A DNA stretch of 64,000 bases from CAZNPL01 sp964574815 (lineage in GTDB: Bacteria; Planctomycetota; Phycisphaerae; UBA1845): assembly GCA_964574815.1 (NCBI GenBank), contig CAZNPL010000008.1, positions 1-64,000 on the forward strand, written 5' to 3'. The translations under genes and the position numbers were made by a program. Shown in pieces: positions 8,138 to 16,900 of this stretch. Numbering within the stretch: position 1 is the first letter of the stretch; the number at the start of each line of letters is the position of its first letter. The notes beneath the pieces were generated by a model. The model saw nothing but the letters and a program-made list of their open reading frames with translations, did not search any database and was not told the origin of the DNA.

Positions 8138-8998
8138 ATGATAGCTCGAGCACCCCAAACAACCGACTACGACCGCGTCGCCGAAGCCATCCGTTTCATC
8201 CAATCCAACTGGCGATCCCAACCGTCGCTCGAACAGATCGCCAAGGCCGCCCACATGAGCGAGTACCACTTCCAACGCCTGTTCACGCGCTGGGTCGGCA
8301 TCAGCCCCAAACGCTACTGCCAGTTCCTCACCCTCCACCGCGCCCGCACCATGCTCCGCGAACCATGCTCCTTGCTCGACGCCACGCTAGACCTCGGCCT
8401 ATCCGCCCCCAGCCGCCTCCACGACCTCTTCGTCACCATCGAGGCCGTCACCCCCGGCCAATACAAACTCGGCGGTGCCGGCCTCCGGATCGACTACGGC
8501 CACCACCCGTGCCCTTTCGGCCGATGCTTCATCGGGATGACCGATCGCGGCGTCTGCTGGCTTTGCTTCTTTGACGGCGATGATGACGGAAATGGCGAAA
8601 CCGAATCCCTGACTGCACTGCAAGAAACCTGGCCAGGTGCGAAGCTCGAGCCCAACCACTCCCGCGCCCGAAGAGTCATCAAAAGCATCTTCGAACCAAC
8701 GACGCGCACCAACACTAACCCCATCAAGCTCCTGGTCCGAGGCACAAACTTCCAACTCAAGGTCTGGGAAGCCCTGGTCCGTCTTCCAGCAGGCCGAGTC
8801 GTATCGTACGAACAACTGGCCGCGGAAATCGGTCTTCAACGCGCCGCCCGCGCCGTAGGCAACGCAGTTGCCGGCAATCACATCGCCTACCTCATCCCCT
8901 GCCACCGCGTCATTCGCAGCACAGGCCACACCGGCCATTACCGCTGGGGCCCCGCCCGCAAACAAGCCATCCTGACCTGGGAAATCGCCCGCACCTGA
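8138..8998 (+). CDS. AraC-type HTH fused to O6-methylguanine-DNA methyltransferase (Ada-like)
   Basis: A 286-residue protein starting at ATG 8138. Residues 10-110 are an AraC HTH pair ('SLEQIAKAAHMSEYHFQRLFTRWVG', 'RLHDLFVTIEAVTPGQYK'). Residues about 115-195 are a ribonuclease-like spacer. Residues 200-285 are the alkyltransferase domain, with acceptor C255 in 'LIPCHRVIRSTG' and the Arg finger 'RAARAVGNAVAGN'. It should remove methyl groups from O6-methylguanine by suicidal self-methylation. Unlike E. coli Ada it lacks the N-terminal zinc-Cys module that senses methylphosphotriesters, so how its HTH would be activated is unclear. No alkB or alkA is adjacent. Confidence 0.9.
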   Translation: MIARAPQTTDYDRVAEAIRFIQSNWRSQPSLEQIAKAAHMSEYHFQRLFTRWVGISPKRYCQFLTLHRARTMLREPCSLLDATLDLGLSAPSRLHDLFVTIEAVTPGQYKLGGAGLRIDYGHHPCPFGRCFIGMTDRGVCWLCFFDGDDDGNGETESLTALQETWPGAKLEPNHSRARRVIKSIFEPTTRTNTNPIKLLVRGTNFQLKVWEALVRLPAGRVVSYEQLAAEIGLQRAARAVGNAVAGNHIAYLIPCHRVIRSTGHTGHYRWGPARKQAILTWEIART

Positions 8999-9952
8999 AC
9001 ATCTCGGCCAGCAAACGTAGGGTGCATTTTGATGCACCAGCTCAGCCTGCGCCCCGTAGGGTGCCTCTTGATGCACCAGCTTACTTCTTCACCAAATATC
9101 GGCCCAGAGGGCCGAAGACGCCTCCCCGCCGCCCCAGACCGATAATCATAGCCCCAAACGCGCGCACGCACGTGTTCCACTTTTTCCGAAAAACCGCGAA
9201 CAGCCCCCGTGTTCTATAGGGTGGAAAGGAGAAGCGCACCCGAACTGCGCACCGACACGGATGCTCAGGAATGAACGAACAAGGCCCACCCAACCAAACG
9301 AACCACGCAAGCGCGCCACGACCCCCTCAGACTATGCAAGGCTCCCAAATCTCCGGATCCGACTCCCAATACCTGAGGCGCCAAACGAACCCAAGCGATA
9401 CCCAAGGTGCCGGTCATCAGTCGTCTTTTATCAGGCCTCCGGTCGTGCCGCTCGATGGATCGACAGCCGCAAGCTTCGGTGCGAAACGAACCCAAGCTCG
9501 CGGATGACCGTCGTCCGGCATCATCCTCCGAGCCTCGCCCCTCAGACGCCCCCCGATCAGAGCCGGGAGTGTCGGCGACCGGTCCCCAATCCCCGCCGAA
9601 TCCCAAGCGCCGGCGCCAAACGAAGCCACCAAGCCGCGAAATCTGCTGGTCAGCTTTCCAAACGAAGCCAAGCTTCGCAAGAGTTGCCAGTCACAAGACG
9701 TGGAACGCCGCTGTCCCAATCGCGCAGCGACCCGCCGCGCCAACACCCCAATCGCAAGCGCCAAACGAAGCCAAACTCACCGAAAGATCAAAGCCTATCC
9801 GTGCAAGCCGCGACCCGGCCCCGCCGCGTTCCAAATGGCGCAACCACCAGCGCCAAACGAAGCCACCGCGCCCCGAGCCGGCCCGCCTCACCGGCAAGCC
9901 TTCGTTCCCAGGTCCCTTCGTCCCTATTCCCCGCCGACGTGCCGTCGTGCCT
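8999..9952. other. 950-bp noncoding repeat-rich region
   Basis: Between the methyltransferase and the permease 3' end. Long open frames exist on the + strand but are Pro/Arg/Asn-rich, full of repeated 'PNEPK'/'AKRSQ'-like words produced by the DNA repeat below, and run antisense into the permease gene. They are judged not to be genes. The contents are the tandem GGTGCAT hairpins at 9016-9081 and seven of the CCAAACGAA repeats. Confidence 0.6.
9016..9081 (+). repeat. tandem pair of 27-bp hairpin units
   Basis: Two units of the form CGTAGGGTGC-N-GATGCACCAGCT, at 9016-9042 and 9055-9081 (39-bp period). The first folds as GGTGCAT/ATGCACC with a 4-nt loop; the second has a shorter GGTGC/GCACC stem. 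They lie directly after the methyltransferase stop, so they could act as a weak terminator or be dispersed REP-like units. Confidence 0.6.
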
Positions 9953-9972
9953 CTATTCTCCAAACGAACCCA
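9294..9972 (+). repeat. interspersed 13-15 bp repeat CCAAACGAA(G/C)CCA, eight copies
   Basis: Copies begin at 9294, 9381, 9482 (one mismatch), 9616, 9658, 9761, 9853 and 9960. The core CCAAACGAA is near-invariant and is followed by GCCA or CCCA; spacing is about 40-135 bp with unrelated sequence between. The last copy lies inside the 3' end of the leftward permease gene and encodes its final residues. A ninth copy is at 11746-11760, just upstream of parB. The spacers are irregular and far too variable for CRISPR, and no palindrome is present. The function is unknown. Confidence 0.8.
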
Positions 9973-11062
9973 CCGGCACACCGCCCGCCGCCGCCACACG
10001 ACGACCCGCCCAACGCCGGACGATCCGCACCCGCAACCCGTTCAACAACAGCAGCCCCAGCACCACGCCGCAAATCAAGTTCAACGTCGTCACGCCGTGC
10101 TCGTGCATCGCACTCTCCGCCGCCACCGCCCCCGGCAACTCCCCGGCCACGACATTCACAACCAGTCCCAGCGCGATCGACACCACCGCGATGCTGCCCA
10201 GATACATCGCCAATGCCCAACGCCCCAGATCCCGGGCCACCACCACCATCGTCGCCATGTTTGTGGCCGGCCCCACCAGCAGAAACACCAGCGCCGCGCC
10301 GGGACTCAGCCCCTTGGCGATCAGCGCCGCCGCCACCGGCGTGGCCGAGGTCGCGCAAACATACAGCGGCAAACCGGCCAACAGCATCGCCAGCATCGCG
10401 ATCAGCCCGGTCCCGATCGACGCCTCCAGAAAATCGTCGGGCAGAATCGCTGCCACCAGTCCGGCCAGCACGAACCCGAGCACAAGCCAATGAGCCAGAT
10501 CCGAAAACATCTCCACGCACCCGTACCGCAGCGCCTGAGTGATCTTCGATCCGAACGACGCGCGCACCGGCTGGCTCTGACTGCAGCAGCACGAGCAATC
10601 CGCCTTTTCTTCCGCAGGCGGCCGCGCGACCGCGGCAGTCTCAGCCGACCGCCGCTCGTGGCCCGCGATCAGTGTCCCCGCCAATGCCGCCGAAATAAAC
10701 GCCGCGATCGGCCGCACGACGGCCAGCAGCGGACCGAGCAGCGCATACGAAATCGCAATCGAATCAACGCCGCTCTCGGGCGTACTGATCAAAAAGCTGG
10801 CCGTTGCACCGCGAGTGGCCCCGCGCCGACGGATCGAAGAGGCTACCGGAATCACACTGCACGAGCAGAGCGGCAGCGGCACGCCGATCAACGCCGCCTT
10901 GAGCACGCTCCCCAGCCCCGGCCTGCCGAGATGCTTGACCACCTTTTCCGTCGGAAGCAGGACATAAACCACCCCGGCCAGCACAAAGCCGAACAGCAGC
11001 CAAGGCGCCGCCTCGAGCGTCATGCTCCAGGTCGCCTTTACCCACGCGTTCAGAAAGTCCAT
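9953..11062 (-). CDS. SO_0444-type Cu/Zn efflux permease (DUF318/ArsP-like)
   Basis: A 369-residue polytopic membrane protein starting at ATG 11062. It has two homologous bundles of helices, each with a conserved entry loop: 'IGVPLPLCSCSVIPVASSIRRRGATRGATASFLISTPESGVDS' in the first half and 'AGLPLYVCATSATPVAAALIAKG...GPATNMATM' in the second. The hydrophilic linker carries a CSCCC cluster likely to bind metal. The family includes permeases linked to copper or zinc efflux; the substrate here is inferred. No metal-responsive regulator or metallochaperone adjoins. The extreme C-terminus is encoded by a copy of the dispersed CCAAACG repeat. Confidence 0.85.
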   Translation of the reverse strand: MDFLNAWVKATWSMTLEAAPWLLFGFVLAGVVYVLLPTEKVVKHLGRPGLGSVLKAALIGVPLPLCSCSVIPVASSIRRRGATRGATASFLISTPESGVDSIAISYALLGPLLAVVRPIAAFISAALAGTLIAGHERRSAETAAVARPPAEEKADCSCCCSQSQPVRASFGSKITQALRYGCVEMFSDLAHWLVLGFVLAGLVAAILPDDFLEASIGTGLIAMLAMLLAGLPLYVCATSATPVAAALIAKGLSPGAALVFLLVGPATNMATMVVVARDLGRWALAMYLGSIAVVSIALGLVVNVVAGELPGAVAAESAMHEHGVTTLNLICGVVLGLLLLNGLRVRIVRRWAGRRVAAAGGVPVGSFGE

Positions 11063-11541
11063 AAAGGTCTCGCACCCGGCCCGCAAAGTCCGTGTTCGAA
11101 TGTCCCCGCCTACCGCCGACCCGCGTTACAACGGATCGTAATTGCCGGCGAGCCGGATTCAACTGCAACACTCCCCCGCGAACGGTCGACAGTCTTTTGT
11201 GTACTTCGGTACAGCGAGCGTATTCGCGCGCAATCCAGGCGCCCCCCCGTCTCAGCCGCGACACAATCTGCCGACACCTCTAAGCTACCCCCGAGTTCTA
11301 AAATCGGAGCTTATAATAATGAATGAACACGTTAATTGCGGGGCGATCCTCTCCCCTGTTCGCCCCAGGCGATACAAACTACCTAGAATAACTTTTCCGA
11401 TCGCGGAGTTGCTGATGCCAAAACTGACCAAACGTGCTGTTCGAGCCCACGCGCCGGCATTCTCGTGATGCCGACAGGTAGGGGGTGCCAGACGCGTTCG
11501 TGATGGCTCGAGTCGAAGATCGCAGTTACTCGCGGAGCGCC

Positions 11542-11555
11542 GTTTCACGTGAAAC
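11542..11555. promoter_or_regulatory. parS centromere site 1
   Basis: Perfect 14-bp palindrome GTTTCACGTGAAAC, identical to the core of the widely conserved bacterial parS consensus bound by ParB. It lies 226 bp before the parB start. Confidence 0.9.
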
Positions 11556-11635
11556 GCGTATCGCAAGAACCCAGTTCGCGAACACAACGATTTTCCGCGA
11601 GCCAGCCTCTCATTGTTTAGTCACAATCGCCGCCG

Positions 11636-11649
11636 GTTTCACGTGAAAC
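11636..11649. promoter_or_regulatory. parS centromere site 2
   Basis: Second perfect GTTTCACGTGAAAC palindrome, 94 bp from the first and followed by A as in the 16-bp consensus. ParB loaded at these sites would spread over its own promoter and may repress parB (inference). Confidence 0.9.
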
Positions 11650-11780
11650 AGGTTTGCAGAGCACGGCCATTTCGCGTTACACTGGCGACGACAGCGGGAA
11701 GCGCATGGCGCGGACTGTGTTTCCCTGGCCCGGCCAAGCCAAATACCAAACGAAGCCAAACTCCGCGCCGGGGAGCAACC

Positions 11781-12785
11781 ATGGCCGTCAAACGTAGCCG
11801 ACTAGGAAGGGGACTCGACTCCCTCGTAGGTAGCTCTCGCCATGATGACGCCACGACCGAGAGCACCCCCGCCGAAAACAAACCCAGACAAACGCGCGAG
11901 GCCCCGGGCCCTGGTGATGCCACCCAACCAACTCGCGAACCCGCCAGCCAACGGCCCCAAAATGTGCGTGAAGCAGTTACCACCCCCACGCTGCCTATCG
12001 AGGAACTGAGGCCCAATCCGTACCAGCCGCGCGACACCATAGATCCGCAAAGCGTCTCAGATCTTGCCCGCTCGATAAGCGCCTCCGGTATGATCCAGCC
12101 GATCGTCGTTCGCCAGACGCCTCGCGGCCACGAGATCGTCGCCGGTGAACGCCGCTGGCGAGCAGCCAGAGCCGCTGGCCTGAACACCGTCCCGGTGATC
12201 ATCCGCCAAGTCGACGACAGGCAAATGCTCGAATGGGCCCTCATCGAGAACATCCATCGCGAAGATCTCAACGCCATCGAACGCGCCCAGGCCTATAAAC
12301 GCTACCTAAACGAGTTTTCGCTCACGACAGACGACCTCGCCCAACGACTCGGCGAGGACCGCTCGACAGTCACGAACTACGTACGCTTGCTCGAACTGCC
12401 GGATGCAGTCAGAAGCCTGCTCGCAGCCGGCCGCATATCAATGGGCCACGCCCGCGCCCTGCTCGGCGTGCCCGACAACCAACGCCGAACGGAACTGGCT
12501 AATGAGGCCGCATCGAAATCGCTCTCCGTCCGCGCCCTCGAAAACATGGTCCGCAAAGAACGCCAGCCGAAACGAAAAGATCGAACCAGCTTGGGCCGAA
12601 TCGGTCCACCGCAAGCTCATGTCCGCGACCTGGAATGCAGACTCGAAGAAACACTAAGAACAAAAGTTAGGATAATGTTAGGTAAAGCAAAAGGCTCGGG
12701 CCGCATCGTCATCGACTTCTACAACATGGACGACTTCGACCGAATCTGCGCCCAGGTCGGCCTCAAGGGTGAGGATGCCCTCTAA
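11781..12785 (+). CDS. parB: chromosome-partitioning protein ParB
   Basis: A 334-residue centromere-binding CTPase starting at ATG 11781 behind GGGGAGC. The N-terminus 'VKRSRLGRGLDSLVG' is typical of chromosomal ParB and is the usual ParA-contacting segment. After a polar linker come 'LRPNPYQPR', the CTP-binding 'GERRWRAARAAGL' box, the HTH 'TTDDLAQRLGEDRSTVTNYVRLLELP' that reads parS, and a C-terminal dimerisation region. Two parS sites lie directly upstream, so the protein and its target are together. parA is not next to it, unlike the common parAB operon, and must be elsewhere or replaced. Confidence 0.95.
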   Translation: MAVKRSRLGRGLDSLVGSSRHDDATTESTPAENKPRQTREAPGPGDATQPTREPASQRPQNVREAVTTPTLPIEELRPNPYQPRDTIDPQSVSDLARSISASGMIQPIVVRQTPRGHEIVAGERRWRAARAAGLNTVPVIIRQVDDRQMLEWALIENIHREDLNAIERAQAYKRYLNEFSLTTDDLAQRLGEDRSTVTNYVRLLELPDAVRSLLAAGRISMGHARALLGVPDNQRRTELANEAASKSLSVRALENMVRKERQPKRKDRTSLGRIGPPQAHVRDLECRLEETLRTKVRIMLGKAKGSGRIVIDFYNMDDFDRICAQVGLKGEDAL

Positions 12786-13133
12786 GTTTCACCGCTCGCG
12801 AGGCCGCCGCGGTATTTCTTCCCGACGTGCTCGATCGTCCAGGAAACGCCACGCAACGCCCGTCCGCCGCCTAATCAGCCCGTCGACACGGCCGTAGACA
12901 TCCACGAATGCCCATTACTCGTAGCTCGCAGCCGCGCCGCCGGCCCAACTCGTCTCCGTGACCACAAAATGTAGCCCAACGACGTTTTCGTCCGATATCG
13001 CCGTGGAAGCGGGCCGGTCGAAACAGCAGCCCTCGACCGCAAGGCCCGGCCCCATGGACGACGAACGGGGCCCGTTCCCGGCGATCGGACGGGAGGCCCA
13101 CGGCGCGCGCTCGGGAAGGGAGGTGTAGGAGCA
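12786..13133. other. intergenic region, nothing recognised
   Basis: About 350 bp of GC-rich sequence between parB and the VKOR fusion. It ends in a good ribosome site (GGGAGGTGTAGGAG) for the downstream gene. No convincing promoter, hairpin or small gene was found. Confidence 0.4.
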
Positions 13134-14519
13134 ATGAGGTCAAAAGGAAGGCAGTTCATCCGCACAGCGTTGATCGGGCTCTGCTTCGCCGGAGCCTGGA
13201 TCAGTGGCCAACTGGTTCGCGAACAGGCCGGGCCTTGGCCCTCGACAGCGGAGACGCCGTCGCTGTTCAGCCAATGGTGCGGCGGCAACGCCGGAACGGC
13301 GTCCGGCTGCGACACCGTCCTGTCCAGCCAATGGAGCGCCGTGGACTTCAGCTTTCCGGTGTTCGATCGCTCGCTCTCGATTCGCTGGCAGCGCGTGGTC
13401 GTTCCGGTGGCCTTCGTCGGGCTGGCGTACTTCGTGTTCCTGGGGATCTGGCTCGTCCTGGGCGCGCCGCCTCGCCCCTGGGGCCAAGGCTGGTATCTGA
13501 TACCGCTCCTGACAGCCGGCTGCGGGGCCGTCGGCTCCATCCTCCTTTTATGGTTTATGACCTTCATGATCGACACCTGGTGCTTCTGGTGCGCAGTAAC
13601 GCATGCAATCAACGGCGCGATCGTGATCGGCACGTGGTGGCTCCGGCCGCGACGCGACGCCGTATTAAGAGAAAGGGGCCGGGTCGCGGCGGCAGGCGGC
13701 GCGGCGGCGTTCGCCCGCGCAACATTCCGCGCGCCGGACGCTCTGCGCACCTGCGTGATCGCCGCCGTTCTCGTCGCCGGGTTATGGGTTTACCGTGACG
13801 CCAAGTTGGAGACGCGCGAGCAGGTGGCGAACTTGCTCCCCTTCAAGAAGTTCGTCGACGAGCGAATGAACGATAGTGAATTCCTCGTCCGCGAGTATCT
13901 GGCGCAGCCTCGCCTGTGGGATCCGAAGGAAACGGAAGACTTCCACGGTCCGACCCTTCTCGTGTTCAGTGATTTCGAATGCCCCCACTGTGCTTGCTTC
14001 GCGAATAAGTGGCGGACGGAGTACCGGCGACGATGGTCCGGGCCTCTACGGGTTGAGTTTAGACACGTCCCTCTTGATAAGGCACGCAGAGATTCGCTGG
14101 CGAAGGGCGTCGACCTGGCCGCTTGTGAAGCAAGCTTCGCCGCAGAGGCAGCCAGATTGCAAGGGGGCGAAGCGGCGTTCCAGCGCATGCACGACGGATT
14201 GTTTCAAGTCAGCAACGGATTAGGAATAGAGACATATAGAGCTTTGGCGAAGCGGTTCGGCCTCGACGAGGAGCGACTGGTCGCGGACATGGCCCGCCCG
14301 GCGGTCCGGGAGGCCGTCGCGCGCGACGTCGCCCTCGCCGACGAGCTCGGCGTTACAGGCACGCCCTCATTGATCCTCAATGGCCGACCGGTCCCCGATT
14401 TCTGCGCATATAACCCTGTCTTCTGGCAGGCCGTATCAAACGAGTTTGCCCGGCGCGCTGCCGACGAAAACCGTACGCCCGTTCCAACCAACGTCCACGC
14501 GGACACGGGCGCATCGTAG
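13134..14519 (+). CDS. VKOR-DsbA fusion (disulfide bond formation)
   Basis: A 461-residue membrane protein. Residues 1-220 are a vitamin K epoxide reductase-like helical bundle with loop cysteines C49 and C59 and the quinone-proximal C150-F-W-C153 motif. A last helix around 205-220 leads to an extracytoplasmic DsbA/thioredoxin-like domain with the C283-P-H-C286 active site and a cis-Pro loop 'GVTGTPSLIL'. The fused oxidase and disulfide donor should move electrons from substrate thiols through CPHC and VKOR to quinone. It neighbours an exported MsrB-MsrA, so the pair would handle thiol and methionine redox outside the cytoplasm. The start at ATG 13134 is supported by GAGGTGTAGGAG. Confidence 0.9.
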   Translation: MRSKGRQFIRTALIGLCFAGAWISGQLVREQAGPWPSTAETPSLFSQWCGGNAGTASGCDTVLSSQWSAVDFSFPVFDRSLSIRWQRVVVPVAFVGLAYFVFLGIWLVLGAPPRPWGQGWYLIPLLTAGCGAVGSILLLWFMTFMIDTWCFWCAVTHAINGAIVIGTWWLRPRRDAVLRERGRVAAAGGAAAFARATFRAPDALRTCVIAAVLVAGLWVYRDAKLETREQVANLLPFKKFVDERMNDSEFLVREYLAQPRLWDPKETEDFHGPTLLVFSDFECPHCACFANKWRTEYRRRWSGPLRVEFRHVPLDKARRDSLAKGVDLAACEASFAAEAARLQGGEAAFQRMHDGLFQVSNGLGIETYRALAKRFGLDEERLVADMARPAVREAVARDVALADELGVTGTPSLILNGRPVPDFCAYNPVFWQAVSNEFARRAADENRTPVPTNVHADTGAS

Positions 14520-14602
14520 GAAAGTGAGGCGTACTGAGGGGAAAAGACGTCCACCGGATCGACTTACTGTCTCCGTCGGCGTGAGCGCGTTAGCATACGG
14601 CT

Positions 14603-15118
14603 ATGACGATCACGCGAAAGCTCATCGCCGCCATTCTGCAAGAATACGAGCTGCCGATCGACGGCTTTCACGGGCCGGTTCACTGGGCGCGCGTTCTGGA
14701 AACCGGTTTGCGCCTGGCCGAGGCGACGGGCGCGAATCGAGACGTCGTTCAACTCTTTGCGGTCTTTCATGACGCCAAGAGGTTCAGCGAAGGGACGGAC
14801 TACGACCACGGGCAGCGCGGGGCCGATCACGCGGCGGAACTTCTCGGGACCGCCTTCGAACTGCCCGATCCCGAGTTCGATCTGCTGTATCAGGCGTGCG
14901 CCGAGCACGAACTGGGCTTTACCGACGCGGATATCACCGTGCAGGTATGCTGGGATGCCGATCGGCTCGATCTCGGACGCGTTGGCATTGACCCTTCTCC
15001 CGCCGCACTGTGCACCCACGCGGCCCGGTCGCACCAGATGCTCGCCTGGGCGAACCGGCGAGCACGGAGTGATCACATACCGAGCTTCGTTGCGGACGAG
15101 TGGGGAATCTATGTTTGA
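14603..15118 (+). CDS. HD-domain protein (putative phosphohydrolase)
   Basis: A 171-residue soluble protein with the HD metal-site pattern: His in 'GFHGPVHWARV', the HD pair in 'LFAVFHDAKRFSEG', a later 'DHAAELL' and a distal Asp in 'CWDADRLDLGRVG'. HD proteins of this size are often metal-dependent phosphohydrolases acting on nucleotides; the substrate cannot be inferred. It begins 83 bp after the VKOR-DsbA stop in the same direction, so cotranscription is possible. A perfect hairpin follows about 20 bp after its stop. Confidence 0.8.
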   Translation: MTITRKLIAAILQEYELPIDGFHGPVHWARVLETGLRLAEATGANRDVVQLFAVFHDAKRFSEGTDYDHGQRGADHAAELLGTAFELPDPEFDLLYQACAEHELGFTDADITVQVCWDADRLDLGRVGIDPSPAALCTHAARSHQMLAWANRRARSDHIPSFVADEWGIYV

Positions 15119-15792
15119 TATTCGCCGTCAGCCGGGGTGGCCCACCTCCTCTGGAGGTGGGCTCGCGATTCGAATGAAAACTACCGCCCAACGCGAGTCG
15201 TGTGCCTCTTTCATTGTACCCGTCCCAGCGGCTGAACACGGCCGGCGGCTTACCTGCCACTGCACTGCCGCCGACGCGCGTGTCCGAGAACGGGATTACT
15301 GTCTATTGTTCGTTGGAGGGCGTTCGCGCCTGCGCGCGCCGCGACGACACGAGCGCGCGGCGAGAGGCGTGCAGTTCTTGCCATCGTGCCGTGTACCGAA
15401 ATTTAGCACACGCTCGCGCGAGTTGGCGTTTGGCCCGACGAATCGTGGCCCCCGCGCGGGGGCCCCTGACAGCGGACCACCGCTGCAGGACAATTTCAGC
15501 GTCTCCATCCGCCTCATGGCCTCGCCAATCCCGCCTCGCACGCGCCGAGGCGTATCGACCTGCCTACCCGCTGGCCCTGACGAATCCGACCACCTATCAT
15601 CCTGTCGGGCCGTTTGATCCAAGGCATCAGCCGCCCGTGGCGCGGCGTGCTGAGGCGGTTCGCCGGTAGCCAGCGCCAGAAGACCAATGCCGTGTGCGGC
15701 GAACGGGCGTCGGCGACGGTGCCAACGCGTGCGATCCGCCTCTTCGAAAGGTCTCGCGACGAGGCTGCATTGGCTCAAAAGTGAGGTTGATC
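15119..15792. other. intergenic region with one hairpin
   Basis: A 674-bp gap between the HD protein and MsrBA. Apart from the 10-bp stem at 15140-15162 nothing supported was found; open frames on both strands are Arg/Pro-rich and look like GC-driven chance frames. Confidence 0.45.
15140..15162 (+). terminator. hairpin, putative terminator of the HD-protein transcript
   Basis: Perfect 10-bp stem GCCCACCTCC/GGAGGTGGGC with a 3-nt loop, 22 bp after the HD-protein stop. There is no T-tract, so termination may be Rho-assisted or the hairpin may instead be a repeat unit. Confidence 0.5.
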
Positions 15793-16884
15793 ATGGGAAC
15801 AAAACTCTCGGTGGCCATGGGTGTGGCCGTTGGCGTCCTGGCTTTGATGGGATTCGCGAACATGGACAAGAATCAAGAGAAGAGGTCAAAAGCGGACAGT
15901 GGGCAGACGAAGGACCAGGTTGCGACGGCAGAGAAATCCGGCCAAGGCCGGGTCGTCTCGAAGAGCGGCTTCGATATCACGCCGTTGTCGTCCGGCCGAA
16001 TCGAAGAGCTGGCCAAGGACCTGACGGCCGAAGAGCGGGAGATCCTTCTCGACAAGGGGACGGAGCGCGCCTTCTGCGGCGGACTGCTCGACAACAAGGA
16101 GGAAGGCACTTACGCCTGCCGGCTTTGCGGCCTGCCGCTGTTTGCCTCGGGCGCGAAGTTCAAGTCCGGAACCGGCTGGCCCAGCTTCTATCAGCCGATC
16201 GATTCGCAGCATATCCACGAGGAGCGTGACACCAGCCACGGCATGGTTCGCACGGAGATTCAATGCGCCCGGTGCCGCTCGCATCTGGGCCACGTCTTTG
16301 ACGACGGCCCGAAGCCGACCGGGCTGCGCTATTGCCTGAACTCGGCGGCCCTGCAGTTTCACGCCGGAGAGGTGCAACCGCCCGAGGCCTCTCAATCGTC
16401 CAAGACCGAGACGGCCTACTTCGCCGGCGGCTGCTTCTGGGGCATCGAAGACCGCTTCCAGCAGGTGCCCGGCGTGACGGAGGCGATCTCGGGTTACATG
16501 GGTGGCGAGACGGCCGAGACGACCTACAAGGAAGTCTGTTCAGGGACGACCGGACATGCCGAAACGGTCAAGGTTGTATTCGACCCTGGCAAGGTGAGCT
16601 ACGAGAAGCTGCTGGAGTGGTTCTTCAAATTCCACGACCCGACGCAGCTCAACCGGCAGGGTCCCGACGTTGGCTCGCAATATCGTTCGGCCATCTTCGC
16701 GGCAGGCGACCAGCAGTTGACCCAGGCCAAAGAGTACATCGACCAGCTACAGGAAATGGACCGCTTCAGCGGCCGCAAAATGGTCACCCAGGTAGAGCCG
16801 GCCGGCCCGTTCTGCAAAGCCGAGGAGTACCACCAGGACTACCACGCCAAGCACGGAGGCTCATGCTCGCTACCAACAGAGTGA
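15793..16884 (+). CDS. msrBA: exported peptide-methionine sulfoxide reductase MsrB-MsrA fusion
   Basis: A 363-residue fusion starting at ATG 15793 after GTGAGG. Residues 1-22 form a hydrophobic signal or anchor, so it acts outside the cytoplasmic membrane. MsrB comes first (about 55-195): zinc cysteines C109, C112, C158 and C161 and catalytic C181 in 'GLRYCLNSAAL', reducing Met-R-sulfoxide. MsrA follows (205-355): catalytic C214 in 'GGCFWG', then 'YMGGETAETTYKEVCSGTTGHAE', reducing Met-S-sulfoxide. A C-terminal 'HGGSCSLP' provides a likely resolving Cys. Electrons may come from a thioredoxin-fold protein such as the nearby VKOR-DsbA region (inference). The B-then-A order is the reverse of PilB. 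Confidence 0.93.
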   Translation: MGTKLSVAMGVAVGVLALMGFANMDKNQEKRSKADSGQTKDQVATAEKSGQGRVVSKSGFDITPLSSGRIEELAKDLTAEEREILLDKGTERAFCGGLLDNKEEGTYACRLCGLPLFASGAKFKSGTGWPSFYQPIDSQHIHEERDTSHGMVRTEIQCARCRSHLGHVFDDGPKPTGLRYCLNSAALQFHAGEVQPPEASQSSKTETAYFAGGCFWGIEDRFQQVPGVTEAISGYMGGETAETTYKEVCSGTTGHAETVKVVFDPGKVSYEKLLEWFFKFHDPTQLNRQGPDVGSQYRSAIFAAGDQQLTQAKEYIDQLQEMDRFSGRKMVTQVEPAGPFCKAEEYHQDYHAKHGGSCSLPTE

Positions 16885-16900
16885 GCCCACGGTAAGCGAA

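Larger units (their letters stand above)
11063..11780. other. parB upstream region with parS sites
   Basis: A 718-bp gap between divergent permease and parB genes. It holds two parS palindromes and one CCAAACGAAGCCAAA copy. The 11300-11420 stretch is relatively AT-rich. No DnaA-box cluster (TTATCCACA-like) or parA gene was found, so an origin is not claimed. Confidence 0.5.

Noticed and set aside
9294..9972. CRISPR array
   Set aside because: Repeats are only 13-15 bp, spacers vary from about 30 to 120 bp, and no cas gene or leader is present.
9261..11326. Long + strand open frames over the permease region
   Set aside because: They are antisense to a clear membrane permease, rich in Pro/Arg/Gln and built partly from the CCAAACG repeat; they are shadow frames of GC-rich DNA.
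11063..11780. Replication origin
   Set aside because: parS sites and mnmG nearby suggest origin proximity, but no DnaA-box cluster or AT-rich unwinding element was found.
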